Origin: Candidatus Pantoea gossypiicola
GTDB taxonomy: Bacteria; Pseudomonadota; Gammaproteobacteria; Enterobacterales; Enterobacteriaceae
Assembly (NCBI RefSeq): GCF_008632075.1
Contig: NZ_VWVM01000002.1
Coordinates: forward strand, 317,462 to 381,461
DNA length: 64,000 bases
Reading direction: 5' to 3'
Shown in pieces: positions 20,585-30,690 of the stretch; the stretch's first letter is position 1; each line of letters opens with the position of its first letter. A model generated the notes under the pieces. The model saw only the letters and a list, made by a program, of their open reading frames with translations. It did not search any database and was not told the origin of the DNA. Position numbers and translations under genes: made by a program.

Positions 20585-21295
20585 TTACATCGGCGAGATG
20601 TTCAGGAAGAAACGCTGGAACCAGCCCATGGTCTGCGCCTCATTGATGTAACCATTTCCGACGTACTCAATACGTGCATCGGCGACAGCGGTAGATAACA
20701 CGGCGTTACTGGCGCTGATGGTGCGTGGGTTGACCACGCCCGAGAAGCGAATGAACTCCGTGCCCTGATTAATGGCGATCTGTTTTTCACCGACCACATG
20801 CAGGTTGCCGTTTGACAACACCTGATCCACGGTGACGGTAATGGTGCCGGTAAAGGTGTTATTGGCGGATGCGCCGCCTTTACCTGCGAAGTCGTTTTTG
20901 CCTTCGGCGCTGAGATTGGCTTTTTCGCCACCTGCACCCACCAGGCCTGCCAGACCCGTTGGCACGCCGCTCACACCAAAGCTGTTGCTGCCGTCGCGGC
21001 TGGCACTGGCTGAGGAGCTTTTGCTGGCGCTGACGTTTTCCTGCAGCGTGATGGTCAGGGTGTCGCCGATGTTGCGTGGACGGCGATCTTCAAACAGCGG
21101 CTGATAGCCGTAGTTAAGTGGCGCGACGCCCTGGAATATAGAGCCGTTTACCACCGGTGGCGCGGACGGCATCGGCTGCGCCGTGGTTGCGCCTTCGACC
21201 AGCGGAGTACGCGGGACCAGGGCACATCCGTTAAGAGTTAGCAGCAACGAGGCGACTAACCAATGTCCAGGCTTGAGAATCTGTTGCTTCGCCAC
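20585..21295 (-). CDS. flgH: Flagellar L-ring lipoprotein FlgH
   Basis: Forms the outer-membrane L ring. The 236-aa precursor has a lipoprotein signal with lipobox LNGC (Cys24 is the lipidated residue). The conserved region [24 protein letters not shown] and the C-terminal [23 protein letters not shown] identify FlgH. It lies between flgG and flgI. The residue after the Cys is Ala, so outer-membrane sorting is expected. Confidence 0.97.
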   Translation of the reverse strand: MAKQQILKPGHWLVASLLLTLNGCALVPRTPLVEGATTAQPMPSAPPVVNGSIFQGVAPLNYGYQPLFEDRRPRNIGDTLTITLQENVSASKSSSASASRDGSNSFGVSGVPTGLAGLVGAGGEKANLSAEGKNDFAGKGGASANNTFTGTITVTVDQVLSNGNLHVVGEKQIAINQGTEFIRFSGVVNPRTISASNAVLSTAVADARIEYVGNGYINEAQTMGWFQRFFLNISPM

Positions 21296-21355
21296 GGTGT
21301 CACGACCTTATTAATGTCTGTATCTCAGGCCAGCACGGGCTGGCCCTGTTCGGGA

Positions 21356-22138
21356 TTAAAGCTGAGTTAATTTCGCCAGCATCTGATCAGAGGTGCTGAT
21401 CGCCTTGCTGTTGATTTCGTAAGCGCGCTGCGTCTGAATCATCGTAACCAGCTCTTCCGCTACGTTAACGTTCGAGGTTTCGGTGTAGCCCTGATAGAGC
21501 AGACCCGCGCCGTTCTGACCTGGCGTGCTGTCCGTCGGTGCGCCCGATGCCTGCGTTTCTTTGTAGAGGTTTTCACCCACGCTATCGAGACCGGCGTCGT
21601 TCATAAAGGTGCTCAGCGTTAACTGACCGACCTGTGCGGCCTGGGCCTGACCCTGCTGCGTCACGCTGACCACACCGTCACGCGACACCGTAATGCTGGT
21701 GGCGTTGGCCGGAATGGTAATGCCTGGCTGCACCGGGAAACCGGAGTTGGTCACCAGCTGACCGTTCTGATCAACCTGAAACGCGCCATCACGGGTATAC
21801 GCAGAGGTGCCGTCCGGCATCTGAATCTGAAAATAACCCTGACCGTTAATAGCGATATCTTTTGAGTTACTGGTCTGCGACAGGTTGCCCTGAGTATGCA
21901 GCCGCTCAGTCGTCACCGGACGCACACCTGTACCGATCTGCAGGCCCGATGGCAGCGTTGTCTGTTCTGATGACTGCGTGCCCGGCTGGCGCATAGTCTG
22001 GTACATCAGATCTTCGAACACCGCACGTGAACGTTTAAAGCCGTTGGTGCTGACGTTTGCCAGGTTGTTGGCAATGACGTCCATGTTCATCTGCTGCGCA
22101 TCAAGACCGGTCTTAGCGATCCATAAAGAACGAATCAT
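21356..22138 (-). CDS. flgG: Flagellar distal rod protein FlgG
   Basis: Forms the distal rod of the flagellum. The 260-aa protein starts [36 protein letters not shown], with the ANNLAN rod/hook motif, and ends with the [26 protein letters not shown] region characteristic of axial proteins. It lies 17 nt downstream of flgF. Length equals that of the E. coli protein (260 aa). Confidence 0.98.
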   Translation of the reverse strand: MIRSLWIAKTGLDAQQMNMDVIANNLANVSTNGFKRSRAVFEDLMYQTMRQPGTQSSEQTTLPSGLQIGTGVRPVTTERLHTQGNLSQTSNSKDIAINGQGYFQIQMPDGTSAYTRDGAFQVDQNGQLVTNSGFPVQPGITIPANATSITVSRDGVVSVTQQGQAQAAQVGQLTLSTFMNDAGLDSVGENLYKETQASGAPTDSTPGQNGAGLLYQGYTETSNVNVAEELVTMIQTQRAYEINSKAISTSDQMLAKLTQL

Positions 22139-22155
22139 GTTGTTATCCTCGCGCC

Positions 22156-22911
22156 TTAGCTCATGTTCAGGAGCTGATTGGCTTTTTGTTCATTTTCGTC
22201 GACGTTGGTGATGACTTTCATCTGCATCTCAAAACGTCGGGCGTTGGCGATCATATCGACCATGGTTTCCACTGGCTTGACGTTGCTGCCTTCCAGTACG
22301 CCAGGCATCACCTGCATGGTGGCATCGGCCTGCAGCGCAGCACCACGGGTCGCCTGCGTTGCCGCGGTAGGACGGAACATGCCGTCATCACTGCGCTGCA
22401 GCTCCTGACCGGTTGCCCTGACCAGCTTCAGCTTGCCCAGCTGAACCGTGGCGTTCGGCGAATCACCGGCGTTCAGCCCGGTGATGGAGCCGTCTGCAGC
22501 AATGGTGATTTCCGTACCCTGCGGGATCACAATCGGACCGCCATCGCCCATCACAGGATTGCCCTGAACCGTCAGCGTTCCGGTCGGACTGATTTGCATA
22601 TTGCCGTTGCGGGTATAGGCTTCGCTGCCGTCAGCGGTACGCACCGCCAGCCAGCCATCCTGCTGCACCGCCACATCGAGCGGACGCTCGGTGTAATCCA
22701 TTGCGCCCTGACTCATGTCGGCACCGGGTGTAGAGGCGGCGACCAGCGTACGGGTCGGCAGCGACCAGCCACTCACCGGCACCGCGCGCAGCGCATTCAG
22801 CTGTGCACGAAAGCCGGGTGTTGAGGCGTTGGCGAGGTTGCTGGCGGTAACCGCCTGCTGATCCAGCGTCTGGCTGGCCGCGCCCATCGCGGTATATATC
22901 GCGTGATCCAT
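22156..22911 (-). CDS. flgF: Flagellar proximal rod protein FlgF
   Basis: One of the proximal rod proteins. The 251-aa protein begins [38 protein letters not shown], an axial-protein N-terminus, and has the C-terminal [25 protein letters not shown]. It sits between flgE and flgG with 20 and 17-nt gaps. Both terminal helices are intact, so it should assemble normally. Confidence 0.97.
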   Translation of the reverse strand: MDHAIYTAMGAASQTLDQQAVTASNLANASTPGFRAQLNALRAVPVSGWSLPTRTLVAASTPGADMSQGAMDYTERPLDVAVQQDGWLAVRTADGSEAYTRNGNMQISPTGTLTVQGNPVMGDGGPIVIPQGTEITIAADGSITGLNAGDSPNATVQLGKLKLVRATGQELQRSDDGMFRPTAATQATRGAALQADATMQVMPGVLEGSNVKPVETMVDMIANARRFEMQMKVITNVDENEQKANQLLNMS

Positions 22912-22931
22912 ATGGCAATCCTGTTAGCGAA

Positions 22932-24188
22932 TTAACGTAAGTTAACCAGCGTGTTAAGAATCTGGTCCTGAGTTTTGATGGTCTGCGCATTCGCCTGATA
23001 GTTACGCTGCGCGACGATCATGTTCACCAGCTCTTTACTCATGTCGACGTTGGACGATTCCAGTGCACCCGCTGTCAGTGAACCAAAGGTGCCGGTGTTG
23101 GCCAGACCGATCGCTGCCTGACCGGATGCACTTGATGCAGACCAGACGTTGTCGCCCTGTGACTGCAGACCTTCCGGGTTAGAGAAGCTTGCCAGCACAA
23201 TCTGACCCAGCAGCTGGGTTTTCTGGTTTGAGTAGGTCCCGGTAATCGTGCCGTCATCGTTGATCGCGTAGCTGGTCAGATCGCCTGGCGCATAGCCATC
23301 CTGCGTCGGGCTGCCAAAGGTGGTGCTGCCGGTGTTCTGTTGCAGGCTGCCCAGCATGCTCAGGTTGATCGGCTGATTGGCGACCGCGCCATTGGCACCG
23401 CCCACGTTCAGCGTCAGGCCGACGGTGCCATCCGTGGTGGTGCTCACAACGGCACCGGTGGCATCCAGCTTAGAGACGCTGGTCAGCTTACCGCTGGTGT
23501 CAAACGCCATTCTGAAGTCACCCGCTGAGGTGCCGGTGTTGCCATCAATGGTGTGGACTGTCCAGCTGTTGCTGGTGGTGTCTTTCACGAAATACATGTC
23601 GAGCGCATGGTCATTACCCTGCGAGTCGAACACGGTGGCCGTGGTTTTCTTGTTGTAGCTGTCTGCGTTCGCCGTCGAGAAGGTGGTCACCGTTGGCGTG
23701 GTATCCGTTGAGTTCAGGTTGGCAACCAGTCCGGCAGTGGTGGTCGCGCGGGCTGACATCTGCGTGGTAGGAATAGTCAGCGCCACCGGGTTCGCCCCCG
23801 CCTGGATAGTGGCCGGTGAACCGCTTGCCGGATAGCCGGTGACGTTCAGCCCCTGGGTATTCACCAGGTTACGGTTGGCATCCAGCGTTAACTGGCCGTT
23901 ACGTGAATAGAAAACGCCGCCGCTGCTGTCGGTCATACGGAAGAAGCCGTTACCGCTCAGCGCAACGTCCAGGCCACGGCTGGTGGTGGTGGTCGCGCCA
24001 TCGTTAAAGTTCTGGATCACCGCAGCGACTTTGGTACCGAGACCAACGTTCGAACCGGCAAACATATCGGCAAACGCGATGGTGCTGGATTTAAAGCCCG
24101 CAGTCGCGGAGTTAGCAATGTTGTTACCGATGACATCAAGGTTACTTGAAGCAGCACCAAGGCCGCTGACCGCTTGGGAAAATGACAT
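22932..24188 (-). CDS. flgE: Flagellar hook protein FlgE
   Basis: Main subunit of the hook, the universal joint of the flagellum. The 418-aa protein has the N-terminus MSFSQAVSGLGAASSNLDVIGNNIANSATAGFKSS and C-terminal ESSNVDMSKELVNMIVAQRNYQANAQTIKT, both signatures of the axial family. The middle is Thr-, Ser- and Gly-rich and variable, as expected for the exposed hook domains. It lies downstream of the hook-cap gene flgD. Confidence 0.97.
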   Translation of the reverse strand: MSFSQAVSGLGAASSNLDVIGNNIANSATAGFKSSTIAFADMFAGSNVGLGTKVAAVIQNFNDGATTTTSRGLDVALSGNGFFRMTDSSGGVFYSRNGQLTLDANRNLVNTQGLNVTGYPASGSPATIQAGANPVALTIPTTQMSARATTTAGLVANLNSTDTTPTVTTFSTANADSYNKKTTATVFDSQGNDHALDMYFVKDTTSNSWTVHTIDGNTGTSAGDFRMAFDTSGKLTSVSKLDATGAVVSTTTDGTVGLTLNVGGANGAVANQPINLSMLGSLQQNTGSTTFGSPTQDGYAPGDLTSYAINDDGTITGTYSNQKTQLLGQIVLASFSNPEGLQSQGDNVWSASSASGQAAIGLANTGTFGSLTAGALESSNVDMSKELVNMIVAQRNYQANAQTIKTQDQILNTLVNLR

Positions 24189-24214
24189 GTGTTTGTTTCC
24201 TGTCTACAGGTTAA

Positions 24215-24889
24215 TCAGAGAATCTGACGTACGTCGTCAAGGGTGGCGGAGCCCATGGTGCCGAGATCCAGTTTTGTGGTGTTGTTCGCAGTACTCACCC
24301 CATTGACGTAGGCGTAGTTAAGCGGTTGTGCCACCAGTTGTGTGTTGCCATTGCTTGCGGCAATCGTAACGCTGTATTTACCATCCGGTGCGACAGAGCC
24401 ATCAGTCAGCTTGCCGTCCCACGAGAAGGTGTGGACGCCAGCACTCAGCGCGCCCAGATCGACGGTATCGATCACCGTGCCACTGGCATCTTTAATGGTG
24501 GCGGATGCGCCAGTAGAAGCGGAAGCCAGCTCTACACCAAATGGCGTGGTGGTGCCGTTGCCTACCAGAATTTGTCCGCCATTAACCATCACGCCATGCC
24601 CAATCAGCGTGGAGCTCTGCAGCGACTGGCTGGTGCTGATCTGACCGGAGATCGATCCCAGCGTGGTATTCAGTTTTTCAATGCCGCTCAGGGTATTGAT
24701 CTGTGCCAGCTGCGTGGTGAGCTGGCTGTTATCCATTGGATTGGTTGGATCCTGGTTCTTTAACTGCGTCACCAGCATGGTCAGGAACTGATTCTGCAGA
24801 TCCTGTGCGTTGTTGCCGGTGCCACTGGTGCTGGATGAGCTAAGGACCGTGGGGTCCAGCTTTTCATTAACGCCTACCGCGATAGCCAT
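24215..24889 (-). CDS. flgD: Flagellar hook capping protein FlgD
   Basis: Scaffold that caps the hook during assembly and is lost from the finished flagellum. The 224-aa protein has the N-terminal export region with FLTMLVTQLKNQDPTNPMDNSQLTTQLAQ, a hallmark of FlgD, then FlgD Ig-like and Tudor-like parts (about 80-220). It lies between flgC and flgE. No unusual features. Confidence 0.97.
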   Translation of the reverse strand: MAIAVGVNEKLDPTVLSSSSTSGTGNNAQDLQNQFLTMLVTQLKNQDPTNPMDNSQLTTQLAQINTLSGIEKLNTTLGSISGQISTSQSLQSSTLIGHGVMVNGGQILVGNGTTTPFGVELASASTGASATIKDASGTVIDTVDLGALSAGVHTFSWDGKLTDGSVAPDGKYSVTIAASNGNTQLVAQPLNYAYVNGVSTANNTTKLDLGTMGSATLDDVRQIL

Positions 24890-24901
24890 GGTTTTTCTCC
24901 G

Positions 24902-25306
24902 TTATTGCCCGATCGTCAGGGTTTTCATCATCATCGACTTCACGGTGTTGAGCACCTCGACGTTGGCCTGGTAGCTGCGTGACGCCGACATGGTGTTGAC
25001 GCTTTCAGAAACCACATCCACGTTCGGCATCTTCACGTAACCTTTGGCATCAGCCATCGGATTACCAGGGTCATAGACCAGCTTCGCAGGTGTCGGATCG
25101 TCCACGACGCGTGCCACTTTCACACCGCCGGTCGCTGAACCCGGAGCCGCATCGGTCTGGAAGACGACCTGCTTTGCCACGTAAGGCTTGCCATCGGGAC
25201 CGGTGACGCTGTCGGCGTTTGCCAGGTTACTGGCACTGACGTTTAATCGCTGTGATTGCGCGGTCATCGCTGAGCCGGCAATGTCAAAAATATTCAGCAA
25301 GGCCAT
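24902..25306 (-). CDS. flgC: Flagellar proximal rod protein FlgC
   Basis: Proximal rod protein of the basal body. The 134-aa protein starts [33 protein letters not shown] and ends with [40 protein letters not shown], the two conserved axial segments. It lies 2 nt downstream of flgB and is probably translationally coupled to it. Confidence 0.97.
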   Translation of the reverse strand: MALLNIFDIAGSAMTAQSQRLNVSASNLANADSVTGPDGKPYVAKQVVFQTDAAPGSATGGVKVARVVDDPTPAKLVYDPGNPMADAKGYVKMPNVDVVSESVNTMSASRSYQANVEVLNTVKSMMMKTLTIGQ

Positions 25307-25308
25307 AA

Positions 25309-25722
25309 TTATTGCCCTTGTAACACGCTCATCATGCCTTTGATCTGGCTACTGATGAGGGTGAGGTCGGTTTGATATTTCAGGCTGTTATCCGCGAACT
25401 GCGTACGCTCACGGTCCATATCTACGGTATTGCCGTCGGCAGAAGGCTGATCGGGAATGCGATAAAGCATATCCATCGATGGCGCTCCGTTTGTCTGTGC
25501 TTCAATGTGGCGAGCTGACGTGACTTTTAACGCCATGCTGCTGCCTTCCGCACGACCATTGGACATCACCCGACTCAGCTCGCTGGCAAAGTCGATATCC
25601 CGGGCCTGATAACCAGGGGTATCGGCGTTGGCAATATTTGACGCCAGGATCTCCTGACGTTGAGCACGCAGGTTGAGGGCCTCCGTTCCAAATTTCAGCG
25701 CCGCATCCAGTTTGTCGAGCAT
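25309..25722 (-). CDS. flgB: Flagellar proximal rod protein FlgB
   Basis: First gene of the flgB-L operon, encoding a proximal rod protein. I chose ATG 25722 ([12 protein letters not shown]), 20 codons inside the longest open frame, because GGAGGAA lies at the right distance before it and the product (137 aa) then matches the family. The N-terminal helix with [21 protein letters not shown] is conserved. The 154-nt gap to divergent flgA should contain the FlhDC-dependent class 2 promoters for both directions; I could not assign them precisely. Confidence 0.96.
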   Translation of the reverse strand: MLDKLDAALKFGTEALNLRAQRQEILASNIANADTPGYQARDIDFASELSRVMSNGRAEGSSMALKVTSARHIEAQTNGAPSMDMLYRIPDQPSADGNTVDMDRERTQFADNSLKYQTDLTLISSQIKGMMSVLQGQ

Positions 25723-25876
25723 GTTTCCTCCGCGTATGAGAATTTTGAGTTCGCAGCTTAATTTGAAAAAGCAAGCCGTCATCGTCTGAATAACGCCTTA
25801 AATGACCGCTATTTTGACAATTGAGGATTTTTCTTAACGGGTACACTCGTCGCCATCATCAGTGAGGAACTGCACA

Positions 25877-26536
25877 ATGCGTCGATATCTGACTCTGCTG
25901 ACCAGCCTGCTGGTCGTGATCGCCCTTCCGGCTTCTGCCGGGGATCTCAATGCACAACTGAATCAATTTTTTAAAGCGCGTGACGCTCAGCATGCTGCAG
26001 GCATGGTGGTCGTGGTTCGCACCCCTAAAGAGCAATGGCCAGCCTGTGACATGCCAAAGTTCACTCTGCCGGGCAATAGCCGGTTATGGGGCAACATGAG
26101 CGTGGCGGCAAACTGCGATGAGAATCGCCGTTATATCCAGGTACAGGTTCAGGTCACCGGCTCCTATCTGGTGGCGACCCGGCTGCTGAGCCAGGGCAGT
26201 AGCGTCAGCGAAAGTGATTTCACGCTGCAAACCGGCCGCCTTGATGCCCTGCCTGCCCGCGCCCTGCTGAATGCGGACGCAGTCGCAGACGCCGTAGTGC
26301 TGCGTGATATACAGCCAGGACAGCCGATTAATCCCTCCACGCTGCGTCAGCCATGGCGTGTTAAAGCGGGTCAGAATGTGATGGTGATTGCCAGCGGAGA
26401 CGGCTTTGACGCCAGCGGTGAGGGCAAGGCGCTGAACAACGCCGCCCGCTCGCAGTCGGTTCGCGTGAGGATGGCAAATGGCCAGATTGTCAGCGGTAAG
26501 GTGCGCGAGGATGGGAATATTCTTATAACGCTGTAA
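25877..26536 (+). CDS. flgA: Flagellar P-ring assembly chaperone FlgA
   Basis: Periplasmic chaperone that helps FlgI form the P ring. I chose ATG 25877, which has GAGG nine bases upstream and gives a clean Sec signal peptide (MRRYLTLLTSLLVVIALPASA). A GTG 15 nt upstream is possible but would put extra residues before it. The 219-aa product has a SAF/FlgA C-terminal domain with RDIQPGQPINPSTLRQPWRVKAGQ and ends with GKVREDGNILITL. It is divergent from flgB and followed by flgM. Confidence 0.95.
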   Translation: MRRYLTLLTSLLVVIALPASAGDLNAQLNQFFKARDAQHAAGMVVVVRTPKEQWPACDMPKFTLPGNSRLWGNMSVAANCDENRRYIQVQVQVTGSYLVATRLLSQGSSVSESDFTLQTGRLDALPARALLNADAVADAVVLRDIQPGQPINPSTLRQPWRVKAGQNVMVIASGDGFDASGEGKALNNAARSQSVRVRMANGQIVSGKVREDGNILITL

Positions 26537-26541
26537 AGTGT

Positions 26542-26568
26542 TAAAGAAGCCCGTAGTGCTGCCGATAG
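26542..26568 (+). promoter_or_regulatory. Sigma-28 (FliA) promoter for flgMN
   Basis: TAAAGAAG, an 11-nt spacer and GCCGATAG match the FliA consensus TAAAGTTT-N11-GCCGATAA closely. It starts six bases after the flgA stop and about 70 nt before flgM, where Salmonella and E. coli also have a class 3 flgM promoter, so anti-sigma production rises with FliA activity. Confidence 0.9.
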
Positions 26569-26640
26569 AAGAATCAACAAAGCGATAACGCTATTATGAT
26601 TCAGGTGGCAGACTTCCCCTGACCGTACAGGAGCCCGAAT

Positions 26641-26946
26641 ATGAGCATTGACAGAACGCAACCTCTGAAACCCGCCAGCACCGTACAGAGCCGCGACAGC
26701 AGTGAGTCTGGCAGCAGCAAAGTGCGTCAGAGTGCCAGTCCGGTATCAGCCACGACCCCTGCTGCAGCCCAGGTGAGCCTGAGCAGCGCGCAGTCGCAGC
26801 TGATGCAGCCGAGCAGCAAAGATATTAACGTCGAGCGCGTTGAACAACTGAAAACTGCCATTCGTAATGGTGAACTGAAGATGGATACCGGCAAAATCGC
26901 CGATGCGCTGATTGCCGACACTAAGGCGTATTTAGAGGGTAATTAA
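26641..26946 (+). CDS. flgM: Anti-sigma-28 factor FlgM
   Basis: Binds and inhibits sigma-28 (FliA) until the hook is complete, then is exported through the hook. The 101-aa protein is polar and mostly disordered in its first half (Ser and Gln-rich), with the conserved FliA-binding C-terminal half [28 protein letters not shown]. Its ATG has AGGAG upstream. It lies between flgA and flgN and is driven by both flgA read-through and the sigma-28 promoter at 26542. Confidence 0.96.
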   Translation: MSIDRTQPLKPASTVQSRDSSESGSSKVRQSASPVSATTPAAAQVSLSSAQSQLMQPSSKDINVERVEQLKTAIRNGELKMDTGKIADALIADTKAYLEGN

Positions 26947-26951
26947 TTCCC

Positions 26952-27383
26952 ATGAGTAATTTGCAGACCACATTAGATAAGATGCAGGACGTGCTGGCGT
27001 CGCTTTCAGCGGTGCTGGAAGAAGAGCAGCAGCAACTGGCAGCGGGCAGTATCAACAGCAACCTGTTGCAGCGCATCACCGAAGATAAAAGTGCGCTGCT
27101 CAGTACGCTGAACTATCTGGATGAGATGCGCCGCACCGCTGAACAGAGTCAGGCGACATCGGCACCTTATCGTGGTCAGAACGACATGGCACGCCGCTGG
27201 GACAGCATTCAGCAGCATACCCGTCGTCTGCAGAATGCCAATGTTCATAATGGCATGCTGCTGCAGCATCAGATTCGCTACACGGAAAATGCACTTGAAG
27301 TGCTGAAGCCGCATCAGACTCAGGCCTTTTATGGTCCCGATGGGATGGGTAAAGGTCAGGCAACGTTAAGTCGTAAAGCCTGA
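26952..27383 (+). CDS. flgN: Flagellar export chaperone FlgN
   Basis: Cytoplasmic chaperone for the junction proteins FlgK and FlgL. The 143-aa protein is mostly helical and Gln-rich, with heptad-like spacing (LDKMQDVLASLSAVLEEEQQQLAAG) and the C-terminal RYTENALEVLKPHQ segment of the family, which in known FlgN proteins lies in the substrate-binding part. It starts 5 nt after flgM and is followed by a strong terminator, so it is the last gene of the flgAMN transcript. Confidence 0.95.
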   Translation: MSNLQTTLDKMQDVLASLSAVLEEEQQQLAAGSINSNLLQRITEDKSALLSTLNYLDEMRRTAEQSQATSAPYRGQNDMARRWDSIQQHTRRLQNANVHNGMLLQHQIRYTENALEVLKPHQTQAFYGPDGMGKGQATLSRKA

Positions 27384-27397
27384 GCCGAAAAGTAGCG

Positions 27398-27426
27398 AAA
27401 AAATCCCGCCTGGTGCGGGATTTTTT
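27398..27426. terminator. Bidirectional terminator between flgN and murJ
   Basis: TCCCGC (27404-27409) and GCGGGA (27415-27420) form a stem extended by flanking A and T runs (six or more each side), so it can end transcripts from flgN on plus and from murJ on minus. Confidence 0.9.
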
Positions 27427-27457
27427 ATGGGTTTAGTTTATTGTCAGTTAATCAGGC

Positions 27458-28996
27458 TTATACAGCCGTGCGCCGTGCATAGTCGCGTAGCCGGAAGCCC
27501 AGCAGCCCCAGCGCCAGGAAATAAGCGCCTCCGCCGACAGCACACACCGCCGCCAGACGCAGCAGTCGCCACAGCATAGCGCCCTGTTCCCAGGCCGGCA
27601 TCCACTGCAGCATGCCAAACAGCGCGCCAGCCATCACCACCACGGCAATCAGCAGGCGGAGCAGGAAACTACCCCAGCCCGGCTGCGGCACAAAGATATT
27701 CTTCTTACGCAGCTGCCAGTAGAGCAGCGACGCATTCAGACAGGCCGCCAGACCAATCGACAGTGACAGACCGGCATGTTTCAGCGGGCCAATAAACGCC
27801 AGGTTCATGAGCTGCGTCATGATCAGCGTGACAATCGCGATTTTCACCGGCGTTTTGATGTCCTGACGGGAATAGAAACCGGGCGCCAGCACCTTAACCA
27901 CAATCAGGCCCATCAGTCCGACGGAGTAGGCGATCAGCGCACGCTGCGTCATCAATGCATCAAAAGCTGTGAATTTACCGTACTGGAACAGCGCCACGGT
28001 CAGCGGACCGGAGAGCATGCCAAGCGCCACGGCACTCGGCAGCGCCAGCAGGAAGCAGAGTCGCAGGCCCCAGTCCATCAGTCGGGAATATTCATCATGG
28101 TTGCCGCTGGCAAAACTTTTAGCCAGCGACGGCAGCAGAATGGTGCCCAGCGCCACGCCCAGCACACCCGAAGGAAACTCCATCAGGCGATCCGCGTAGT
28201 ACATCCAGGAGACCGAACCCGAAACCAGAAACGAGGCGAAGATGGTGTTGATGATCAGCGAGATCTGACTGACGGAAACGCCCAGAATAGCCGGGCCCAT
28301 CTGACGCATCACTCGCCACACGCCCGCGTCGCGCAGATTAAGACGCGGCAGCACCAGCATTCCCAGCTTTTTCAGGTGGGGAAGCTGATAGCCGAGCTGC
28401 AGCACACCGCCCGCGACCACCGCCCAGGCCAGAGCCATCACCGGTGGATGAAAGTGCGGCGCAGCAAACAGCGCAAAACCAATCATGCTGACATTCAGCA
28501 GGGTTGGCGCAAACGCCGGTACCGAGAAGCGGTTCCAGGTGTTCAGCACCGCCCCCGCCAGCGACGCCAGCGAAATCAGCATAATGTAGGGAAAAGTTAC
28601 CCGCAGCAGCGAACTGGTCAGTGCAAATTTATCGGCACTGTCGGCAAAGCCAGGAGCCGTGACCATAATGACCCAGGGCGCAGCGATCATCCCCGCCACC
28701 GTAACCAGCGCCAGTACCAGCGTCAGCAGGCCCGAGACATACGCCAGGAACAGTTTCGTCGCCTCTTCACCCTGCTTACTTTTATATTCAGCCAGAATCG
28801 GCACAAATGCCTGAGAAAATGCGCCTTCAGCAAAAATACGGCGCAGCAGATTGGGCAGTTTAAACGCAACAAAGAAGGCATCAGTCGCCATTCCGGCACC
28901 AAACACCCGCGCCACGATAGCATCACGGGCAAAGCCCAGTACGCGGGAAAACAGGGTCATAGAACTGACCGCTGCCAGCGATTTCAACAAATTCAT
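27458..28996 (-). CDS. murJ: Lipid II flippase MurJ
   Basis: Moves lipid II across the inner membrane for peptidoglycan synthesis; essential in E. coli. The 512-aa MOP-superfamily protein has about 14 membrane segments. I chose ATG 28996 ([25 protein letters not shown]), 18 codons inside the longest frame, because the E. coli protein starts there. Conserved Arg and Asp residues in the first helices (SRVLGFARD) line the central cavity in known structures. It lies next to flgN as in E. coli and is not preceded by a strong ribosome binding site. Confidence 0.96.
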   Translation of the reverse strand: MNLLKSLAAVSSMTLFSRVLGFARDAIVARVFGAGMATDAFFVAFKLPNLLRRIFAEGAFSQAFVPILAEYKSKQGEEATKLFLAYVSGLLTLVLALVTVAGMIAAPWVIMVTAPGFADSADKFALTSSLLRVTFPYIMLISLASLAGAVLNTWNRFSVPAFAPTLLNVSMIGFALFAAPHFHPPVMALAWAVVAGGVLQLGYQLPHLKKLGMLVLPRLNLRDAGVWRVMRQMGPAILGVSVSQISLIINTIFASFLVSGSVSWMYYADRLMEFPSGVLGVALGTILLPSLAKSFASGNHDEYSRLMDWGLRLCFLLALPSAVALGMLSGPLTVALFQYGKFTAFDALMTQRALIAYSVGLMGLIVVKVLAPGFYSRQDIKTPVKIAIVTLIMTQLMNLAFIGPLKHAGLSLSIGLAACLNASLLYWQLRKKNIFVPQPGWGSFLLRLLIAVVVMAGALFGMLQWMPAWEQGAMLWRLLRLAAVCAVGGGAYFLALGLLGFRLRDYARRTAV

Positions 28997-29116
28997 AATT
29001 GACGGCGCATCCTGAAAAGAATCGGCAAAAAGGAGAATTAGCGCGGGCACCCGAGGATGCCCGGCGACAGTCTACTGCCACGGAGGGAAATGACCAGCAC
29101 GGAGTGTTACAAGGCG

Positions 29117-30037
29117 TTATTCCTGCGTCGCCTCACGCCACAGTTTTTCCACCACACGCTGCGCCATCAGCGCCTGCTCACCGCTGGTTTCAGGCTTCGT
29201 CTGATTTTGTACGCAGTCGATAAAATGGCGTGCTGCACCGCTGAAGCCGCGCTGCGTCAGATGGCTCTGCCAGGCTGGCGGCGGGGTGATAAGCAGGCCA
29301 TCACTGCGTTCTTCCTGCCAGTCACGCATCTCGCTGATGTCGATGCATTTACCGTCACACACTGCGCTGACCCGCTCGCGCTGACTGCCTGCGCGCCGGT
29401 GCATACTGGTGGTGATCGCCAGACCTTCAACAGCGAAATGGTGTTCGGCATAGAGCATCTGCCCCTGTTCATTGGTATCAATGCGTCCGTGAACCTGGCG
29501 AACAGGCTTGCCGCCCAGCCAGAGCGCGGTGTCCACCACATGCAGGTAGTCATCAAGCAGGGTAAAGCGAAGATCCCGTGGCCCGACGCTGTCGCTGCGG
29601 TGCTTTTCAATCCGCAGAGAGGCGGCATCAGCCATCTCCGTCTGCAGCTGCTGATAGCGCGGCGCGAAGCGGCGGTTAAATGCCACCATCAGTTTACGCT
29701 GACGTTTTTCTGCCAGCGCCACCAGCGCTTCAGCCTGCTCCAGGGTTTCAGCCAGCGGCTTGTCGACGCAGACATCTTTTCCTGCCAGCAGCAGCACCCT
29801 GACCACTTCATAGTGGGTGGCGGTGCTGCTGTGGACAAACACCGCGTCGCAGGCTGCGGCTAATTCATTCAGTGATCCAAAGCACTGCATGCGATAGCTG
29901 TCACAGATCGGGCGGGCTTTGGCCTGATTCGGGGAAAACGCCCCTACCAGTGTCCAGTCCGTCGCGGCCGACAGCACCGGCAGCCAGGCTTTCTGCGCAA
30001 TACCACCCAATCCCACCACGCCTATACGTAATGTCAT
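29117..30037 (-). CDS. yceM: Gfo/Idh/MocA-family oxidoreductase
   Basis: Predicted NAD(P)-dependent oxidoreductase, known as YceM or MviM in E. coli; its substrate is unknown. I chose ATG 30037 (MTLRIGVVGLGGIAQKAWLPVLS), which puts the Rossmann motif GVVGLGGIA at the N-terminus, and rejected the longer frame, which runs back into yceH in another frame. The 306-aa protein has the family lysine motif VDKPLAETLEQA and a C-terminal beta-sheet domain. It starts one base after the yceH stop codon (30039), so the two are probably coupled. Confidence 0.93.
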   Translation of the reverse strand: MTLRIGVVGLGGIAQKAWLPVLSAATDWTLVGAFSPNQAKARPICDSYRMQCFGSLNELAAACDAVFVHSSTATHYEVVRVLLLAGKDVCVDKPLAETLEQAEALVALAEKRQRKLMVAFNRRFAPRYQQLQTEMADAASLRIEKHRSDSVGPRDLRFTLLDDYLHVVDTALWLGGKPVRQVHGRIDTNEQGQMLYAEHHFAVEGLAITTSMHRRAGSQRERVSAVCDGKCIDISEMRDWQEERSDGLLITPPPAWQSHLTQRGFSGAARHFIDCVQNQTKPETSGEQALMAQRVVEKLWREATQE

Positions 30038-30038
30038 C

Positions 30039-30677
30039 TCAGCTCTCCGGTTGCAGCAATTGGGTAAGTTGCGCCTGAAGTGCTGCAACCTGCTGTTCCA
30101 GCGTAGTGACGCGCGCCGCCAGATCACCCTGCTCGTCAGGCGCGTCGGCAGCCTGATGCGCGTCATCTTCATCGCCCAGCAGATGCATAAAGCGGCTTTC
30201 ACGCTTGCCTGGCTCACGCGCCAGGCGGATGACCTGTGCACTGTCGTCACGCTGCATCAAGCTTTCCAGCGTCTGTTCCACGTCGCCGACATCGCTGAAC
30301 TCATGCAAGCGACCGCTGCGGGTTCGCAGTTCACCTGGCGTCTGGGGGCCACGCAACAGCAGCAGGGTGAGAAGAGCCACTTCCGCACTGTTGAGTTTCA
30401 GTGTGCCAAACGCGGAGTTACAAAAACGCTGCTCATATTTTACCACCCGCTGTCCGGCGGCGCTGCTGCCGGTGACCAGATGACGCTTTTCCAGCTGATC
30501 GAGCTGATTCTGTACCTCGCTTTCACTCAGCTCCATCACCGGCTCGCGATTCGATTTCTGATTACAGGCCACCACCACGCCATTCAGTGACAGCGGATAC
30601 TGCTCTGGCGTGGTGACCTGCTTCTCCAGCAGGCAGCCCAGCACGCGCAACGCCTGCGCTGATAAAGCCATCTTCAT
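30039..30677 (-). CDS. yceH: YceH, DUF480 winged-helix protein
   Basis: Conserved protein of unknown function. The DUF480 family folds as two winged-helix domains. The start is taken at ATG 30677 ([20 protein letters not shown]), with GAGG seven bases upstream; a GTG 24 nt further upstream, overlapping rimJ, is less likely. The 212-aa product contains the family core [27 protein letters not shown] and a C-terminal coiled coil ([22 protein letters not shown]). It lies between rimJ and yceM, as in E. coli. Confidence 0.93.
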   Translation of the reverse strand: MKMALSAQALRVLGCLLEKQVTTPEQYPLSLNGVVVACNQKSNREPVMELSESEVQNQLDQLEKRHLVTGSSAAGQRVVKYEQRFCNSAFGTLKLNSAEVALLTLLLLRGPQTPGELRTRSGRLHEFSDVGDVEQTLESLMQRDDSAQVIRLAREPGKRESRFMHLLGDEDDAHQAADAPDEQGDLAARVTTLEQQVAALQAQLTQLLQPES

Positions 30678-30690
30678 GCTCACGTCCTCA

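Noticed and set aside
27776-29002. A 408-aa plus-strand open frame over murJ
   Set aside because: Rich in Gln, His and Arg, as expected for the reverse strand of a membrane protein gene; the murJ reading is unambiguous.
30038-30250. N-terminal extension of yceM to position 30250
   Set aside because: It reads yceH in another frame; the Rossmann motif and the E. coli orthologue start at ATG 30037.
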